Shown piece after piece: positions 62,588 to 64,000 of a DNA stretch of 64,000 bases (the first letter of the stretch is position 1; each line of letters starts with the position of its first letter). The notes under the pieces are model-generated. The model did no database searches. It was not told the DNA's origin and was given only the letters and a program-made list of their open reading frames with translations. The stretch is from assembly GCF_003855255.1 (NCBI RefSeq), contig NZ_CP034072.1, positions 868,001-932,000 of the forward strand. The letters run 5' to 3'. Made by a program: the position numbers and the translations under genes. The stretch is from Mycolicibacterium nivoides (GTDB lineage Bacteria > Actinomycetota > Actinomycetes > Mycobacteriales > Mycobacteriaceae).

Positions 62588-63922
62588 GTGTCCGACGGTT
62601 TGTTCGACGTGCCAGGTGACCCGGGGCCGGGTGACCCCGGCGCGCTTGCCGCACCCGGCAGCGCGCCGCTGGCGGTGCGGATGCGCCCGGCCGGGCTCGA
62701 CGAGGTCGTCGGCCAGACCCATCTGCTGCAGGCCGGTTCGCCGTTGCGCCGCCTCGTGGAGGGGTCGGGAGCGGCGTCGGTCATCCTCTACGGCCCGCCC
62801 GGCACCGGCAAGACCACGCTGGCCTCGCTGATCTCGCAGGCCACCGGCCGCCGGTTCGAGGCTCTGTCTGCGCTGAGCGCCGGGGTCAAAGAGGTCCGTG
62901 CCGTGATCGATGTGGCCCGGCGCGCGGCCGTCCACGGCGAACAGACCGTGCTGTTCATCGACGAGGTGCACCGCTTCTCCAAGACCCAGCAGGACGCCCT
63001 GCTGGCCGCCGTGGAGAACCGGGTCGTGCTGTTGGTGGCGGCCACCACGGAGAACCCGTCGTTCTCGGTGGTCGCGCCGCTGTTGTCGCGGTCACTGATC
63101 CTGCAGTTGCAGCCGCTGACCCCGCAGGACGTCGAGATCGTGCTACGTCGCGCGATCACCGACCCGCGGGGTCTGGGTGGTGCGGTCGAGGTCACCGACG
63201 AGGCCGTCGATCTCCTGGTGCAGCTCTCCGCCGGCGATGCGCGGCGGGCGCTGACCGCGCTGGAGGTTGCTGCCGAACCCGGCGAACAGGTCACCGTCGA
63301 AATCATCGAGCAGTCGCTGGACAAGGCGGCCGTGCGGTACGACCGCGACGGCGATCAGCATTACGACGTCGTCAGTGCCTTCATCAAGTCGGTCCGCGGA
63401 TCCGATGTCGACGCGGCCTTGCACTACCTGGCCAGGATGCTGGTGGCGGGGGAGGACCCTCGCTTCGTGGCGCGCCGGTTGATGATCCTGGCCAGCGAGG
63501 ACATCGGGATGGCCGACCCGACCGCTTTGCAGACCGCCGTCGCCGCGGCGCAGACCGTGCAGCTGATCGGGATGCCCGAGGCGCAGCTGACGCTGGCGCA
63601 TGCGACGGTGCATCTGGCCACCGCGCCCAAGTCCAACGCGGTGACCACGGCGCTGGGTGCGGCGATGAACGACATCCGGGCCGGAAAGGCCGGGTTGGTG
63701 CCCCCGCATCTGCGGGACGGTCACTACTCGGGAGCGCAGAAACTCGGCAACGCCGTGGGATACAAGTATGCCCACGATCATCCCGATGGTGTTGTGCCAC
63801 AACAGTATCCACCGGACGACCTGGTGGGAGTGGACTACTACCAGCCGACCGGGCGCGGTTTCGAACGCGAGCTGGTCACCCGGCTGGACAAGCTGCGGGC
63901 CATCATCCGCCGCAGGCGCTGA
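62588..63922 (+). CDS. rarA: Replication-associated recombination protein A (AAA+ ATPase, MgsA/RarA)
   Basis: A 444-residue AAA+ ATPase related to clamp loaders that acts at stalled replication forks. Walker A is GPPGTGKT (69-76), Walker B FIDEVHRF, sensor 1 AATTENPSF, followed by the MgsA C-terminal tetramerisation domain ([34 protein letters not shown]). The GTG start and short acidic N-terminus match Rv2559c. It is followed by a strong hairpin terminator. Confidence 0.96.
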   Translation: MSDGLFDVPGDPGPGDPGALAAPGSAPLAVRMRPAGLDEVVGQTHLLQAGSPLRRLVEGSGAASVILYGPPGTGKTTLASLISQATGRRFEALSALSAGVKEVRAVIDVARRAAVHGEQTVLFIDEVHRFSKTQQDALLAAVENRVVLLVAATTENPSFSVVAPLLSRSLILQLQPLTPQDVEIVLRRAITDPRGLGGAVEVTDEAVDLLVQLSAGDARRALTALEVAAEPGEQVTVEIIEQSLDKAAVRYDRDGDQHYDVVSAFIKSVRGSDVDAALHYLARMLVAGEDPRFVARRLMILASEDIGMADPTALQTAVAAAQTVQLIGMPEAQLTLAHATVHLATAPKSNAVTTALGAAMNDIRAGKAGLVPPHLRDGHYSGAQKLGNAVGYKYAHDHPDGVVPQQYPPDDLVGVDYYQPTGRGFERELVTRLDKLRAIIRRRR

Positions 63923-63943
63923 TACCGCTGGGACGCGCGAAAA

Positions 63944-63979
63944 CCACGGTCCCGGTTGAAAATTCAACCGGGACCGTGG
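63944..63979. terminator. Strong hairpin terminator after rarA
   Basis: Perfect 17-base arms (63944-63960 and 63963-63979, CCACGGTCCCGGTTGAA and its complement) around AA. It lies 21 bases after the rarA stop. There is no U-tract, as usual for mycobacteria. Confidence 0.88.
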
Positions 63980-64000
63980 CGCGGGGGTAGGTGGTCAGCG

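Noticed and set aside
61675..62971. Upstream extension of the minus-strand ASCH-like frame through the DUF3097 gene
   Set aside because: The extension is antisense to a conserved gene and has the composition of a shadow; only the last 200 codons look like protein.

Overview
This window looks like a chromosomal segment of a fast-growing environmental mycobacterium (Mycolicibacterium type). It has high GC with mostly GC-ending codons. It keeps the gene neighbourhood known from M. tuberculosis (relA, PpiB, Rv2581c-type hydrolase, hisS; then dhaA, an Rv2578c-type radical SAM protein, an Rv2575-type metallopeptidase, Rv2574, Rv2573, aspS, the Rv2566-2569 transglutaminase/ATP-grasp group and rarA). 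Blocks of accessory metabolism are inserted into this backbone. The species is an inference from gene content and remembered gene order; no database search was run. No rRNA, tRNA or CRISPR was seen, and no gene-free stretch exceeds about 255 bases.

Layout. 1-9261: stringent-response relA (5' end outside the window), an unknown protein, an HD-GYP-like/LuxR regulator, a SecD-like membrane protein, two membrane-anchored cyclophilins, a metallo-beta-lactamase-fold hydrolase and hisS. 9298-14729: a small membrane protein and the minus-strand urtABCDE urea ABC transporter; an MmpS-like secreted protein diverges from urtA. 15578-22602: an accessory catabolic cluster (alpha/beta hydrolase, class I fumarase, amidase, unrecognised permease, nitrilase-family hydrolase) divergent from a LacI-type regulator, with two overlapping palindromic operators in the shared gap. 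22660-27037: a radical SAM SplB-like protein behind an SOS box, a MarR/Bcr efflux pair, and haloalkane dehalogenase with an overlapping TetR gene.

27089-36381: lipid, steroid or xenobiotic catabolism, with paired acyl-CoA dehydrogenases, an amidohydrolase, TetR regulators, a luciferase-like oxidoreductase, a thioesterase, a mycofactocin-type SDR and a flavin monooxygenase. 36414-40891: an ECF41-type sigma factor apparently starting at CTG, an SRPBCC protein, a DinB-like protein, a DUF885 peptidase and a zinc metallopeptidase. 41145-42405: a TnpB-type IS remnant with a frameshift. 42488-47822: carboxylesterase, a frameshifted SRPBCC gene, a ketopantoate-reductase-like gene led by 33-bp tandem repeats, aspS and a Ddn-like protein.

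47888-63922: a thiolase and HxlR regulator around an operator, a DUF389 protein, a GAP-family protein, the four-gene transglutaminase/DUF2126, ATP-grasp/alpha-E, transglutaminase and zinc-peptidase operon, a TetR-azoreductase-SMR efflux module, a possible ASCH protein, a DUF3097 protein and rarA. A strong hairpin follows rarA.

How the genes work together. Many accessory units are a regulator beside the enzymes it probably controls, with an inverted repeat in the shared gap (21477-21503, 24168-24189, 27024-27060, 30813-30829, 36382-36408, 49113-49135, 60046-60102). Most operons are tightly packed with ATGA, GTGA or TGATG overlaps. The two strongest candidates for undescribed biology are the LacI-linked amide/fumarase cluster with its unknown permease, and the conserved but biochemically uncharacterised transglutaminase/ATP-grasp operon.
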